A DNA stretch of 64,000 nucleotides, from NCBI GenBank assembly GCA_001792895.1, contig MARA01000003.1, positions 2,728,001 through 2,792,000 on the forward strand, given 5' to 3'. The position numbers were made by a program, and so were the translations under genes. The stretch is from Lentinus brumalis (taxonomy: Eukaryota > Basidiomycota > Agaricomycetes > Polyporales > Polyporaceae). Below the pieces are notes generated by a model, which was not told the DNA's origin, did not search any database, and saw nothing but the letters and a program-made list of their open reading frames with translations. This document shows positions 32,047 to 44,452 of this stretch, piece by piece (within the stretch, counting starts at the first letter, position 1; each line of letters opens with the position of its first letter).

Positions 32047-34099
32047 ATGCCTGAGGGAACCTATCTCTTCCGATCTACCCTCATCGAGTGGGCTCGACAG
32101 AAGCGATGGCTAACTGCCGATGGACTCAAGATCGGGCCGTACACTGTCGATGAAGCTATGGAGGCAGCTGAGAGTGGCGAGTTGTTCGAGTTCGCTGAGG
32201 CTGTTCGTCAGGTGCCAGGTCTCCTCTCCCCTCTCACCTCTTTGCGGTCAGGTGTGCGTTACCCTTCCGACGGGGTGGACATGTGACCATCGTTCGGCAC
32301 GACGACTGCCCCCATCGAACAGCAGCCCGGCACTCTGCGCGCTCTTCCAGCAGGCAACCTGACGTTGTGCCGCCCTTCTTCGAATGCCGGAAGGGATGTC
32401 GTTGCTACCTATCCTACCACCCCCTTCTTGATAGCGACTGATGGGCCACCGGAAGCAACGGCAGCTCAACGAGCATTCAACTTGAGGCGCGCAGTGGCTG
32501 CCATCGTTCGTGCTCGTTACGGCGACGAGTGGAATGAGGGTATTCTCAGCCTTCCCGTTCATCCTCCTGAGCGGCGGTCCTCATTCTCCTCCATGATGCG
32601 CATAAACAAGCACTTCTTCGTCGAAGTAACTCGCTATGTGTGGTCGACCGTCACCGACGTCAACAACTTGACGAGTCTTCTATGGCAATTCGAGCCAAGC
32701 GGGTGGCGGCGCCTTCCACAGCGTCTTCAATATTAGTGAGTATCCCTCCACTTCTGCCATGTACGCATACTCATGTCCATATAGTTACCTGTCAGGTCGA
32801 TACTCTGCGGAACACGTCACAAAGGATGTTGACGCGACTCGTTCGGTGCTTCACTTTGAGTGCTACACCCGACTGATCCAGGAGTTGCACGTCGGAGTTG
32901 GTGAGCTCCGCACACCCGCGCTCCTCCACCCTGGCCTGTCAGCGGCCTATGGAACGCTGGGAACGGTGCCTTTTGCTCAGTTAACAAAGCTGCACTGGAG
33001 TATCGGCATACCTCGTAATCGCTCGTGCAACTTGCAGGCATTCGCGTCGTCCCCTCTGACAGTGCTCGTGCTCGACATCATCGTTGCACCGGAGGACATC
33101 GCTTCGTACCAGTATATCGAAAACCTCCTTCGCCACGCTGGATCCCACTTGAGGCACCTGCGTGAGGTAAAATTCATGCGTCGTGCTGCAGGGACAGTCG
33201 TCGCAGTGCCGGCACGGGCCCTTCGCCACCTCTGTGCTCTCTCCTTACTCGCACTACATGTCGATGTGAAGGGTGAGTTGTCCCCAAAATCGCCTGCTTA
33301 TTCGCTCCTGACTCGCAGTGTAGATCATTCAACCCCGAATGGCCTCAGCCTACCTGCTGGCCCTCAGGAACTGGAGATGACTTGGACGCTCGGTACTGAT
33401 GTCCAGGCCATCGTCAACAATCTGGACACCACACGCTTGCAACGATTGCACATGCGTCTCGAAGGGCCAGGTCAAGAGCGACGTCTCCGCGACGTCCGCA
33501 TCCTGTTGCTCTCGTCGACCTGCAACCTCGTACACATAGAGCTGACCACCTCCTTCGTGGTCTCAACCAGTGGAGGTGGCGAACGATTCCAAAACGCGTT
33601 TGCTCCCTTGCTACGCTGTTCCCAACTCCAGGTTGTCAAATTGAACCTCCCCGATATGTCTTTCCGTTTCGACATACTATCCCTGAAAGCACTCTTCCTC
33701 TCTTGGGCCAGAATCCGGACGCTTCACCTGACCTTCCACTCCCGTTCTCGTATCGACATCCGGCATGTCTTCCCCGTCGTCGGTCCCAACATGGTCTCTC
33801 TCCATCTCCCCTATCTCGATACGAACCCAGAGCATGGCTTGCGGTTCGCGTTGCCTAAGGTGCAGACCAGCCTGACCGAGCTTTCCTCCAACAACCTCTC
33901 CGTACAGCACAGCATCATCGATGTGGCCTGGGAGCTCTCCATCCATACCAAGGTTTTGAAGGCGGCCGTTGAAGGAGACCGTCCACTCGCAAAGTGGGCC
34001 GGGATATATACTCTGGTGGAGTCGCTCAAGTCTCGTGATCTGCACGCTCAGGCCGTATGGTTCGCCCAGAACCAGAACACCGTCCTCCGCCACTTGTGA
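32047..34099 (+). CDS. F-box-like/LRR protein, family member 2
   Basis: Start at 32047 (MPEGTYLFRSTLIEWARQKR). The first exon has the same N-terminal block as the 19.3-21.2 kb gene: WLTADGLKIGPYTVDEAMEA followed by SGELF. The second exon (about 32400-32730) carries the F-box-like helices (LRRAVAAIVRARYGDEW ... MMRINKHFFVEVTRYVW). A long third exon (from about 32797) encodes a leucine-rich solenoid ending AKWAGIYTLVESLKSRDLHA and a stop at 34099. The C-terminal KWxxIY element also matches member 1. Likely an SCF substrate adaptor. The join between exons 2 and 3 does not keep frame with the obvious GT-AG borders, so either my model or the gene is defective there. Confidence 0.55.
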
Positions 34100-34785
34100 G
34101 TAAACTGTTCTGCGGCACTATTGATGATTGACGTGAACGGTTACCAGGAGCTCCAAGATGATGTATGGGTTCTTCGCAGTCGCTGCTGCTTGGCCAAGGG
34201 AGCCTTTCGTCGGCGAACGGCGTCTGGCTGAAGAATATGTCTTGCCGAGGCCCTACAGTTCACCGAAGAAGTGCAGGGCTAGGCGGTCTAGCTTGTAAGC
34301 GTGCTTGTAATTTGTTTGGTTTGTGCCGTATGTATGATCTCGTAGACCCATAAGCGCATCTCGCCCTTGACTGCGTGCCTCATATGACGGACATGAAGGC
34401 ATCTCGCGCGACATGACAGACACGCAGGCAGAGAGTCGCAACTTGCTCCCTATGGCTGGCAGCCAGCGACGAGTGTCATTGTCGTTTGCATCACCCTGCC
34501 TCAGATCTTATGTATATTATCTGTTGCACGTCGAGAGTTGGAATTTTTCCATTAAAGTTCCAGTTTGCCGACATGTCAAGTTAACCGAGCAGCCAAGTAG
34601 CGAGAGCGAGCCTGAGGCTTGAGCCAGCGCATCGCAGGTTTGATCCCCGTTTCATGGCCATTCTCTTGTCTGTCTTCGACCTTGTTGTCTGAGCATACTA
34701 CTTCCTTGCCTGGGCTGTGCGTCATCCCGTACATGATGATATCAAGTTTCCTGACTGACACCACATTCTGGCAGATACCATCAAC
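34100..34785. other. intergenic, upstream of the Plavaka transposase
   Basis: No gene is recognised. I looked for terminal inverted repeats of the Plavaka element here and beyond 39.65 kb and could not identify a convincing pair by eye. Confidence 0.4.
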
Positions 34786-37700
34786 ATGGACAATTCCGAG
34801 TCCGAGCCCGCCGTCGCAGACGTCGCTGTCGAGCGAAACCCACTCTCAACGAAGCACCCATGTGCCTATTGTCCCCGCATCTTCGATTCCAACTCTGCGC
34901 TGACCGTCCATCAAACGTCATGCACGCGCTTGAAGCGAACCCTGGACGACTCTCTTCTGAATCTGTCGGCAGCACTGGTACTCAAAAGACGGCGATTTGG
35001 ACAGAGGGGGATACAGAGGGAGGCACAGAACGTGAACCGGGACAATCAACCTTCCAACCCGCTTCTACCTCCCCCAATAACTACTCCGTCAATTCTTCCG
35101 TCTCCTGAACCTTCACTGATCACCCCGCGCACTCAATGTCCACCAATTCCATCTACTTCCCCTCCACCAAACCTACCCCCTCGCTCTTCGTCGCCGCCGC
35201 CACCGCCGCCGCCACCACCACCACCACCACTATTGCCACCGTCAACGCCGCCGCGAGTACTACGCCGTTCCACCCGGACGAGAGTTCCCCGTCCCAACCC
35301 AACTCATGATGCCCTTCCTCAGCCGCCTGCCCCGTTACCTGCGCCTCATGCGCCTCATGTCTCTGTCATACCTGAGGCATCACCTGTTACGGGGACACAT
35401 CCACAAGGAGCGGGTGAGCAGGTTCCGCTTAACCACACCACCTCCGAAGACGCTATCGCAGGTTGCGCTCGTTCCGTGCCGAATATCTTCAGGTTGATGA
35501 GAGAGTACACCACTCAAGCTTTCCCCACTCATGACCCGGATGAGAAAACCCATTTGACGAGCATCCTCGATGAGAAACCTCCTGCTCAAGATGGCAACTC
35601 CGGTGGTTTGCCTGCCACCACTCCCTCCTACTACCCATATCCGAATTGGTCCTCCTTTCGTCTCGGCACCTGGTTCTGGAACAACTCCACCATGTCCCAG
35701 TCAAGCTTCCAGGAGCTGCTCGAGATTCTCGTTGATCCTGAATTCGATTGCGCCGACCTGGGAGGCGTCAATTGGAAGGTCATCAACGAGAAGCTCGTTT
35801 TAGGAGAGTCCCAACCACCCAGCAATATTGTGGCAGACGACAGTCTGGACAATTGGCAAGAGAGTCAGATTACCATCTCCGTCCCCATTTATTCTCGTGC
35901 CAATATTCCGGGGTCGTTCGAGTACGAGGCCGCAACCTTGTGCCACCGCAGCATCCTATCTGCGATCAGGACCAAGATCACGGATTCCGAAGGCTTTGCC
36001 AACTTCCATCTCGAGCCGTACCGAGTACTGTGGCAGCCGGGGAGAGCGCCACGCACTGTCCGGGTACACGGTGAAGTGTACACATCTGATGCCTTCATCG
36101 ACGCTCATGAAGAGCTCCAGAGATCCCCGCCAGAGCCTGATTGCGAGCTACAGAGAGTCATCGTCGCATTGGTCTTTGCCTCCGACGCTACTCATATAAG
36201 TGACTACGGTTACGAGAAGCTTTGGCCGCTCTACCTTGCCTTTGGCAATGAATCAAAGTACAGACGCAGTGAGGAGTCTTGTCGTGCCTTTGAACACATT
36301 GCATACTTCGAAAAGGTGCGCGTCGCAATTTTCCCATGCTTTCTCACATTCTGAACATTTCCCAGCTTCCTGCAGCATTTAAGGACGTCGCCAGCAAGCA
36401 CTTCGGCGAGAATAGGAAGATCCCCTCAGGTTTCATGGCGCATTGTAATCGAGAGATGTTCCATGCCCAATGGGAAATTCTGCTCGACGACGATTTCGTC
36501 GAAGCCTACAACCACGGCATGGTCATTCTGTGTCCTGATGGCGTCAAACGCCGGTTTCATCCAAGGATCTTCATCTACATTGCGGACTATCCTGAAAAGT
36601 ACGAATAGCTAAGCCTTCCAATTTTGTTTTGAAATCCAAGCATTAATAGAGTCGTTCAACAGAATCATGATTGCAGGTGTTCGGACCCTTGGTCACTGTC
36701 CATGCCCCGATGTTGCATCCGACTCGACAAGGTCCACCTGCTAGGCAAGGAGCGCGACCGCGCTGATAGAGTAAAGTTGGCAAGACAGGATGACGACGCA
36801 CACCGGCTGGCTGTCAAGAATGCACGGAAACTCATCTACGAGCAGAATTATGCGGTTGACGGCAGCAAGGTCAAGGCCCCTTTGAATTCGCAATCACTCG
36901 TCGCCACTGCGGTGAGTACCCACTCTGTTACAACAGCAAGATGATTCCGCTCCATAACAAGGGTGATCCGCCTTACGCGGATAGCTCCGCACAGTCGAGG
37001 GTGCCGGGCCGCCTGTATCTGCGATGGCAGCGCGATGATCTGCCTCATTGCCGAATGTCATCATTAATGTCGCTCGACGTGCATATTCACTAGAGATCAC
37101 TCAGATCACTCCCTCCCTGTGAGAAGGGTTACGACCATGATATCTAACACATTCAACAGAATGCATTCTCCGATAAACTTTCCTCAACATCAGACCAGCT
37201 AGCATCGGGAAAGTTCAACATCTTCGACGTTCTCGCCGTCGACCTCATGCATGAATTCGACCTCGGCGTGTGGAAGAGCGTGCTAGAACATCTTCTACGA
37301 CTCTTGGACGCGCAAGATGAGACCTTGAAGAGCGAGTTCGACCGCAGGTGAGACTCGTGGATCCCTTGCCGGTGGTCACTCTGACATATCGAGCAGATGT
37401 CGCCTCCTGCCCCCATTTGGGAGTGATATCATTCGTAGAATCTATACCAACCGCTCAGAGCTAGCTAAGATGACGGCTCATGAGTATGGTGAACTCTTGA
37501 AGGTGAGTCTTAGTTTCGAGCCCTCACAATAGCGGATACCACGACATCTATTGGTTCCACAGTGCTCCATTCCGCTTTTTGAGCGTCTCCTCCCGCATCC
37601 ACACAACAACCGAATTATGAAGCTGCTCTTCTCTCTTGCATACTGGCACAGCCTTGCCGGCCTGCATCTCCATACTGATGACACCGTCGATCTCCTGGAT

Positions 37701-39644
37701 CAGTGCACTACCGCCTTGGGGGAGCGACTACGACAGTTCAAGGCCACGACGTGCGAGGCGTACATAACTCGGGAGTCGAAGCGCGAGGCGGAGCGACGCA
37801 AACGCCGCGCTGCGAAATCAAAGAAAGCCAAAGCAGGACTCAATGCCGTGGAGGCTCGAACACGCAAGGGTAAAGCAAAGGCCGCCTCTGAGGTCACCCC
37901 TGCCACCGACGAGGTCACCGCAGCTGCCGACGAGGCCACCGCAGCCGCCGATGAGCCAAAATTGAAGTCATACAGCGGGAATACTTACAAGATACATGCC
38001 TTGGGCGATTACGTTTCCTTCATTCGCAGGATTGGCACGACTGATTCATACACTTCACGGGGGTATGGTGGTCATGTTTTGCGATAGCTATCAGAAGACG
38101 CTAATATCTTTGAATCAGCCCGAACGGGAACACCGCGTGTCAAAAACCCGAGCGAAGCGCACTAGTGGGAAGAAGGTATCGCGCTCTGTGAGCAGGATCG
38201 AACGTCGTCATCGAACCCTTCGTACCATTCGAACTGCTATTGTTGCTGCCACAGGACGTCAGACGCTATCTATACGTCGCAAACGTGCACTCGTCCAGAA
38301 ATCGAAAAGATTGCTGCATTCTGACCCCGCATCTGACGATATCTCGCTACACTACAATGTCGGCAAGACTGAGAACAACCCGGTTTGCCTACCGTTATGG
38401 TTGTCCCGTAACGAAAGCGATCCCGCTGTCACGGTGAGTTGACCGTCGTCCACCTCATAAATTTTGTCCCCTTCTGACTTTGAAGGCTATGTCTAGAACT
38501 TCTTCCCAAAGCTGCGTGCTCATCTCACCCGAGGATCCTGTCCACAGTCAAGGAGGAAGCCAGTCTCGCCCGGTGTGAAAGTGATCAAGCACTCCCCAGT
38601 GGACCAGAGGGCTTAGAGCCACACGTTCTCATCAAGAACGACCGTATCTTCCATCACAAGCTTGTAAGTTTCTGTCGTTATCCAGGCTTGCTACGCACAC
38701 TCAAACATGTGCAGCTCTGGCTGAATTATACCACGTACGACGTGCGTCGGGCCCAAGACATCATCAATCCCGCTACAGCAAATTGCAACATCATGCTCCT
38801 CGACTCTACGACGCCCAGCGACGCGCCGCCGACTGCATCTGGTCGCTTCCTCTACGGGCGTGTTCTGGGAACATACCACGCCAATGTGATATACACAGGC
38901 CCGGGCATGCTGGACTACAAGGCGAGGCGTATCGACTTCTTATGGGTGCGCTGGTACCAGGTCATACGCCCGGGGAACTTCGCGAAGGATGAGATGCCAT
39001 TGGTGTCATTCTACCCGATGAAGTCCGAGCACGCTTTCGGTTTTGTTGATCCTGCAGACGTGCTTCGAGCGTGCCATGTGATCCCCCGGTTCGCGACGGA
39101 TGCACTTCATCAGGACGACTATGGAATGTCCCGCTGCGCAAAAGACCAAGACGATTACAGTGTCTATTACGTTGGGAGGTGTGAACCTCGATTCCGCTCG
39201 TAGCTGTCAGCTGATATCAGACGCAGCTTTTCCGATCGCGACTTGATGATGCGGTACCACTGGGGCATGGGAGTTGGCCACGCTCATGCTCATGGTATTC
39301 CCGATGGCTATGCACCAGAGGAAACAAATGCGATGATAGCTGAGCTGGAGCAAACCGTGATAGGGGAAGCGGAGGAGGGAAGTGAAGAAGCACAAGAAGT
39401 GTCCGGTGAGTGGCTCATTGGCTTGGCTTACTAGTCAAGTATTGTGAGCTGCAGCGTGATTTGACAACGCTATACGCACGCAGAAGCCATGGATGAAGGT
39501 GAACAGGAAGAAGGCGACAATGACGAGTCGGGAGACGATGACGAGTCGGGAGACGATGACGAGTCAGAAGATGAGGATGGTAGTGGTCCTGAATACTCCG
39601 ACCACGAAGAAGAGCGGCCGGATAATTTCTATGCGACTGGCTAG
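34786..39644 (+). pseudogene. Plavaka (KDZ/CACTA-like) transposase, nearly complete
   Basis: Exon 1 (34786-36315) begins with a C2HC zinc finger (HPCAYCPRIFDSNSALTVHQ), a proline tract (35190-35240) and the region before the catalytic core. Following exons give PAAFKDVASKHFGENRKIPS, IADYPEK, GHCPCPRCCI, the DLMHEFDLGVWKSVLEHLLR catalytic block (37230-37300), CSIPLFERLLPHPHNNRIMK, GKTENNPVCLPLWLSRN, IKNDRIFHHKL, LWLNYTTYDVRRAQDIINP and an acidic tail ending DNFYATG at 39644. These are conserved landmarks of Plavaka transposases, cut-and-paste enzymes with a DDE-type fold. Most exon joins keep phase (36316-36365, 36599-36676, 36912-37159, 37348-37396, 37503-37562). Two places do not: near 38065 and near 38530 (KLRAHL and PRILSTVKEE lie in different frames), so the copy is probably inactive. 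Confidence 0.85.
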
Positions 39645-40149
39645 AGCATGACGGGTATGTACGTGGTTGTAGCGGACGTGATAGTCATCCATATTGTCAG
39701 AGTTTAGTCGAGGCGTCAATCTCCGAAGAGTGTAGCAGAACCGGCTAAGTAATGCCCACCACTGAGACTCACTTTTGACGCAGACGTCCCGTGAAGATAT
39801 AATTGTTCTTTGCTCTGTTCTGTTAGAGGACGGACTCGCTGTCCGGGCGTCACAGGGCATTACCGATGAGAGACAGCTGCCTAATTCGGACGGGTCGGCG
39901 TCTATGTAGGAATTCGTTGTTCGTGTGTGCACCGACCATGTCCGTCTTGACCATGATCCTTCCAACAACCGTGACATCCTACAGTCGCGTTTCTCGTGTT
40001 GTGGGCTCGGGCTTTATATTCCGCCGCGCGCACACTGTCACCTGGGACCTTGGAACCTACGAACGACACACAAGATCACGAGCAGGAAGGCTAGGAAGTA
40101 CATGCGAGCTCGCCCCATAGAACGTACATTGCACACTTGGCAGCCTGCG
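39645..40149. other. spacer between the transposase and copy C
   Basis: No gene is seen. It may contain the right end of the Plavaka element, but I found no clear terminal repeat. Confidence 0.4.
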
Positions 40150-43100
40150 CCCTCATCTATGTGGCGGACACGCTGAGTTCTGAGTCCGGAGATGGCTCCG
40201 TGGGTTGGCCCGGCGTGAAGAACGTTGGCTTGTCCGACCAGACGCATGCAAAGCACCACGGAGTTGTCGATGTCCCAGAACTTGCATTGAAGCTTCCCCT
40301 TCCTCCGCCCTGTCTTCCTCTGCCTATACTGCTCTCTCCTCCTCGGCACCTGGGGCTCGACTTGTCGACTATCTGGACTTTTTGCCCAGCGTGGCTGGCT
40401 CAAGTACGTTCTCCTCTGTTCATCGTGATCCAGCACATATAACTCATGACTCACATTCCAGCGCCGCGGCAGACGACGCTCGCAGGGCAAGTCATGAGCT
40501 GCCAAGGCTACTATGGCTCCCGACATCCAGCCTCACCTGCACCCACTTTGTTTGCGTTTTGTCGCTGCTCTGGAACAAGCCGTACCAGTATACCCGCCCG
40601 GTCGCATGTCCCCGATGCGTCGATGTGTCGCGGACGTCGTCAGACACACTCCTGGATGCAGAACACGTCGTCATGGTCATGGTCGCAATCATCTGAGGTA
40701 CGTGCTGTGCCTCTGCTGCCTACATGCTCAGTGTAACATTGTTCCGTAGCAGACAACGACGCCAACCCGCACGCTACGCCGAGAATCAGAAGGATCTCGT
40801 GTGGAAGTTGCGCGGCATCTTTATCAACTTGCTCATCCAGGTACACTCACGTTTCCATTGCATGTCTCCTGCCCGCAACACTGATCCTTGCTACGAACAT
40901 CAGGACGTCTTCGACCGCTTCCTTTCGAACCGAGTTGGTTCTTCCGTCCATCCGCCAGCAACTTCCTCTACTGCACGGAGGCAGTCTCGGAGATCCTCGC
41001 GGCAGAACGCTGTGCTCAAGACATTTGGCTGACACCTGAGCTATCCCAACTCGATCCGCTTCCTCAGGAACATCAGCAAGGCAGGCGATCGCAACGTCCA
41101 AGTCCGCACAATCTGCGAGTACCTGCTCGACCTTGGATGTCAAGTGAGTTCGTCTACTTCGTCACACTCAACGTCGCTCATCATTGCAGTCTAGATATGA
41201 CGCTGAACCTCGAGCACTACGCTCAGCTCGTCTTCTCTCATTCCGACCGCCAGCTCATGCTCGACTACATTCTCAAGTCCATCCAATCCGTCACCAGTCG
41301 CCATACTCATGTGGCTTCGAAGAGGCTCATGAAGGTCGGTTCTCATCATTCCGACTTCGAGGCGATTTGCTGATCGTTGCCATGATACAGGCAACTCAAG
41401 CGCGACTCGTACTGGCGGCTTGAGCGGCGGAAGGAGGATGCGCAGGAGTCATTCTCGCAGATGGCTTTCCCGCTCCCTATCTTGAAGCCTTGGACGAGCA
41501 TGCGCTTGTAGCGCAAACACATCGACGATGGTGCAGTGCTCGTAGGGCGGTGAAGCGCGTCGCTCCTGTCAAGTACAGATGTCGACCTTCCACAGGTTAG
41601 CCTGGACGACTTCGTTCACGTTCTCAAGGATGACCGACTTGTGGCTTCAAGGAGAAGGACATCGAAGATGAGTTCGAGGAACACCTTATCGAGGTCGTCC
41701 TCAGTCAACAGGACGAGGAGAACCAGGAAGAGCTTGGGGCTGTCACGACTCACGAGTACCCGTACCTTTCATCAACACAGCACGACTTTCCGCACCCTCG
41801 CTCTTGGCCACTGGATGTTTGATGCCATCACTGAGACGACGAGATGGCTCCACTCCCGCCATTGCCGCTGCCCTCGGTCTCGTCCCGTCAGCCTCTGTGT
41901 TCTCGCCGACGCATCCGCTGGCCAAGAGGTCAAGTCCGCAGGCGCACGCTTCACATCGCCATGCCCGAGCTCGAGATTCCTGCCCTCTCCCCCACGACCT
42001 CGAGCAGCTGGTACAGCCTGAAGGCAGAGGACGTGCCAGCAGGAGGCGTATATATCCTTCCCGCAGCTCATCCACGACATCTACCCCACGCTCCCGCACG
42101 GGCGCCTCCTCGACATGCTTATCTGCGTCCTGAGCAGAACAATCATCCCGCTTAACTCGTATCTACGCTCGCACCTCTCCTACGAGGCGAGGTGTCCACC
42201 GGGGCGCGCAACGTGTCCATCATCAACATGTACAGAGCGATCGCGGCCACGGATGGCCTGTTGATGACCTCAAGATATCCATCATGGAGAACGCGGCAAT
42301 GGATTCGGTGACCTACATCTGCGGTTCGACAAACCCGAGAATACACCCGTCCACCTCGTCTAGATCTTCATCAAGGACGATGCCCGCGCTCTCATCGCGA
42401 GCGTGCTCTACCAAAACCTCGTCATCTCAGTGATGCTTGGCGTCGGGTTCTGGGCTCTCGCCCGTGGGTGGCAGCTTACTCTTGTCAGCTTCGCGATTGC
42501 GCCAGTCTTTGCTGGTGTCACGGCGCTGCAGTCGAATATCGTCTCCAAGTGCGAGGGGCGCAACATGCGTGCGCGCGAGGACTCGGAGGTTGCGAAGCCG
42601 TACTACGATGTGAGTCAATGTATTATTCCTCCATTCAACACGATGCGATGCTCACTCTGCTTTGCTCTAGACGATCTCGCATGTCTGCACCATCCGTGCG
42701 ACGGGCTTCGAGGACGCGTTACAGGAGAAGTTCGACACTGCCGTCGACGCCACGCTGCGTACGCGGTGCATTCGTTAAGGGCTGCACACACGGTGTTGGG
42801 AGCACTCTGATCTACCTCGCTGAGGCTGTACTGTCCCACTTCTGTGCCGGTCTCGTTGCCAAGGGCACCTACTCTCATCTGCAGATGATCTAAACTCTGC
42901 AGCTGATTGTCTTCTCCGTGTTTCGGTATGTGTTCTTCTGCTAATTCTTGTCGTTTGTGACGGCTCGCTGATCGTCTTTTGCAGTTCCCAGCATCGTCAA
43001 GTCTCCTCGCACCACTCGCGACTTCAACATTCTTCTGAAGCTCTCCGCTGCTCACCAGCGTCTCCTTCTCGTGTCCCGAACGCCCCGACGTTCATGTTCT

Positions 43101-43497
43101 TCGTGGTCTTTCCGTCGAAGCTCGCATGATCGCCGGCACTCCTAGCCCCGGCAAGTCCCCGAACTGCAACTTTACGAGATTGACACCGGCTGCGTCGAGA
43201 CCAGTCTTCACGTCCCCCGCTCAATCTTTGCGCAGTATCTCCATGTCACCTCTCCGTCGTCAGCCAGCAGTTGAACCTGTCCGACGCTTCGATAGCGGAA
43301 CGCATCCGATGCGCCAACAAGTGGCTCCCAGCAATAGAGGACATTCGGCACGACGCGAAGGTCACAAACGTGTACGAATTCGTCAATTCGCGCTCCAAGG
43401 GGTATGACACGCCCGTTGGCCAGGATGTGTCGATCATCCATGGCGGACCGGTGCAGTGTCTGCAGATCGCGCGTGCGCTGGCACGTCCAGCACGCAT
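40150..43497 (+). repeat. cyclin-ABC segmental duplication, copy C (plus orientation)
   Basis: Near-identical reverse complement of copy A (11981-15326), with scattered single-base differences and small indels. Homology begins at CCCTCATCTATG, as in the other copies, and ends at 43497. ABC-related sequence continues for at least 60 bp beyond that point, so this copy is the more complete one. Confidence 0.93.
40741..41423 (+). pseudogene. B-type (mitotic) cyclin fragment, copy C
   Basis: The same exons as copy A are read on the plus strand: YAENQKDLVWKLRGIFINLL (40780-40840, followed by a GT donor), VFDRFLSNRV, NFLYCTEAVSEILAAERC, VQVRTICEYLLDLGCQ and the C-terminal RQLMLDYILKSIQSV ... KRLMK, then a GTCGGT...ATACAG intron and ATQARLVLAA with a stop at 41423. 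Cyclin B homologues end in a comparable KRFMKAS-type helix. Frame breaks lie between exons. Confidence 0.72.
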
Positions 43498-43560
43498 AGC
43501 ACATCCTGGACGAGTGCACCCTCAGCGCTCGACTCATCGCACGCGGGGGCGGAGGGCCTC
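41640..43560 (+). pseudogene. Ste6-type ABC transporter C-terminal half, copy C
   Basis: It has the same membrane and nucleotide-binding pieces as copy A, and in addition ILDECTLSARLI (43500-43540), the Walker B/D-loop region of ABC proteins (family ILDECTSALD). The order is second membrane domain, Walker A region, signature and Walker B, so it derives from the C-terminal half of a full-length ABCB-type transporter. Several frameshifts and an altered signature (HGGPVQCLQIARAL) make it non-functional. Confidence 0.8.
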
Positions 43561-44452
43561 CACACTCAGCAACTGTCTAAGACCGAGCTGCACGTATGCT
43601 CGAAGGCGGGACTTCATGTTCATAGTTCGCAGCACCACTTCCCCACGGTCATTCCTACCTCCTGCCCTGAGTTCATCCCCGCAGCAACATCTTCATACCT
43701 TGAGAGCTGAACGGTTTCGTCGCATATGCATGCAAGGCTCAGGCCACATGTTCTCGTCGCCCCGGTTCGCTCCTCTCGGTCCGTCCTTCACCGGTTGCAC
43801 CACCGCGACAGGCGAGCGAGGGATTGTCAAAGTCCGCGGCCCGGCCAGGAAGGTGTTTGACAATGGTAAGCGTCAGGCATTCCTCATCCGTGTCGCTCGT
43901 TGATGATGATGACAGTAGAAGGCTATCGTGATTAGCCGTGGTTCAAATCTTGCTGATCTCAATTCCATCGGCGCAACCGATTAGACTTGTCATGCAGCCC
44001 GCAACCCCAAATGTTGCTCCGTCTGCAATCACCTCATATACGACCCTCCTACACCCGTGATCCCCACAAGGGCTGTCCGGAGCAATCATAGCCTTCTTCG
44101 AGTGGGACATCCCACCCCAACCTCATCACCAACTTCTGCTCCTTTATCTGCCGTCCCTCCTGCTCCTGCGCCCGACGCACGCAGAGTGATTGGATACCGC
44201 GCACCTGCAGATTCCTATTCCTCAGCACTAGTAGTCTCCAAGTTTGCGAAATCTCTGTCAGCGCATGTCGCACGAAGCGACATGACGTTGCATGTAACTC
44301 TCAAGAACCTCAATTAGTCTTTTTCAATACTTACGGAATCGTGCGTATCTCACGCCTTTGAATGTTACGTGTCATCGCCTAGCAGCATGTATATATTTAT
44401 GCCCAGCGCAGAATCGTGCTCTCGCCCATTTTCCCCACGTCGCTCATTCACC
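43561..44452. other. intergenic, no gene recognised
   Basis: The first 200 bases may still hold degraded ABC sequence. The rest shows short frames only and is probably the promoter of the DUF6532-like gene. A TATATATTT stretch at 44389 lies about 60 bp before its ATG. Confidence 0.4.
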
